From Phototrophicales bacterium (GTDB taxonomy: Bacteria > Chloroflexota > Anaerolineae > Aggregatilineales > Phototrophicaceae), in contig PGTJ01000183.1 in the NCBI GenBank assembly GCA_002794515.1, positions 1 to 5,598 of the forward strand: a stretch of DNA of 5,598 nucleotides, given 5' to 3'. The notes under the pieces are model-generated. The model was not told where the DNA came from. It did no database searches and worked only from the letters and a program-made list of their open reading frames with translations. The position numbers and the translations under genes are program-made. This document shows, one piece after another, positions 5,355-5,598 of this stretch (position 1 is the stretch's first letter; each line of letters begins with the position of its first letter).

Positions 5355-5598
5355 TTATATCTCGCTCAGGCGTACGATATTATCGGGTCCCACATAGGGG
5401 ATGGGTTTTGGGGCATAAAAGGCGATATTTTCGAGGACATGCTTGACCATATTGAGGGTGATATTGGGCAAAATCGCCTCTAGTGAGCCAAAATACACCC
5501 CAACATGATACAACTGTTTGTCGTTTAAGATGAATTTTTTCACCAGCCAGCCCGATAATCCTTTGGCGCGCGGTGCGAGGGCAACCTCGACTTCATCG
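5355..5598 (-). CDS. Unrecognised protein, C-terminal part (partial, start outside window)
   Basis: The frame is open to the right edge, giving 80 complete C-terminal residues plus one extra base; the GTG at 5543 is internal. I do not recognise the family. The fragment is soluble-looking. A segment GLSGWLVKKFIL is followed by a probable helix around LPNITLNMVKHVLENIAF, then a Pro-rich stretch APKPIPYVGPDNIV and the C-terminus RLSEI. There is no membrane segment or known motif. Its TAA at 5355-5357 is 1 nt before the GTG of the lipoprotein gene, so the two are almost certainly co-transcribed and translationally coupled, and may be functionally linked. Confidence 0.65.
   Translation of the reverse strand, partial: DEVEVALAPRAKGLSGWLVKKFILNDKQLYHVGVYFGSLEAILPNITLNMVKHVLENIAFYAPKPIPYVGPDNIVRLSEI

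Overview
The window looks like chromosomal DNA from a bacterium of moderate GC content, most plausibly a member of the Chloroflexota (Anaerolineae-like). This rests on inference from three things: a lipoprotein with a Thr/Pro-rich linker, a Uma2-family protein, and an EF-P with Arg at the loop tip. No rRNA or other phylogenetic marker is present, so the placement is tentative.

Layout. (1) Positions 1-615, plus strand: the C-terminal part of a long prokaryotic Argonaute (pAgo), the second half of its PIWI domain, running in from the left edge. The third catalytic Asp is present, but the fourth catalytic position is Thr, so the protein is predicted not to cleave. (2) Positions 3321 down to 610, minus strand: a housekeeping run of rho, efp, an 86-aa acidic protein and a 104-aa two-TM membrane protein. 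rho has a good sigma70-type promoter and a leader of about 175 nt. efp has its own extended -10 promoter, and the two small genes have a candidate promoter of their own. (3) Positions 3322-3592: a regulatory region between the divergent rho and Uma2 genes, with a promoter for each, two inverted repeats and a possible upstream ORF ending 3 nt before rho. (4) Positions 3599-4192, plus strand: a Uma2-family PD-(D/E)XK-fold protein. (5) Positions 5598 down to 4169, minus strand: the end of an unrecognised gene, then, 1 nt later, a lipoprotein predicted to be a seven-bladed beta-propeller. Its 3' end overlaps the Uma2 3' end by 24 nt.

How the genes work together. Rho (transcription termination) and EF-P (rescue of ribosomes stalled at polyproline) are core expression factors in tandem. 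The Argonaute and Uma2 genes are accessory and separately expressed. The Argonaute meets the small membrane-protein gene tail to tail with a 6-nt overlap, so any co-transcribed effector partner must lie upstream, outside the window. The most interesting item is the apparently catalytically dead pAgo. I see no CRISPR array, tRNA, rRNA, transposase or insertion sequence.
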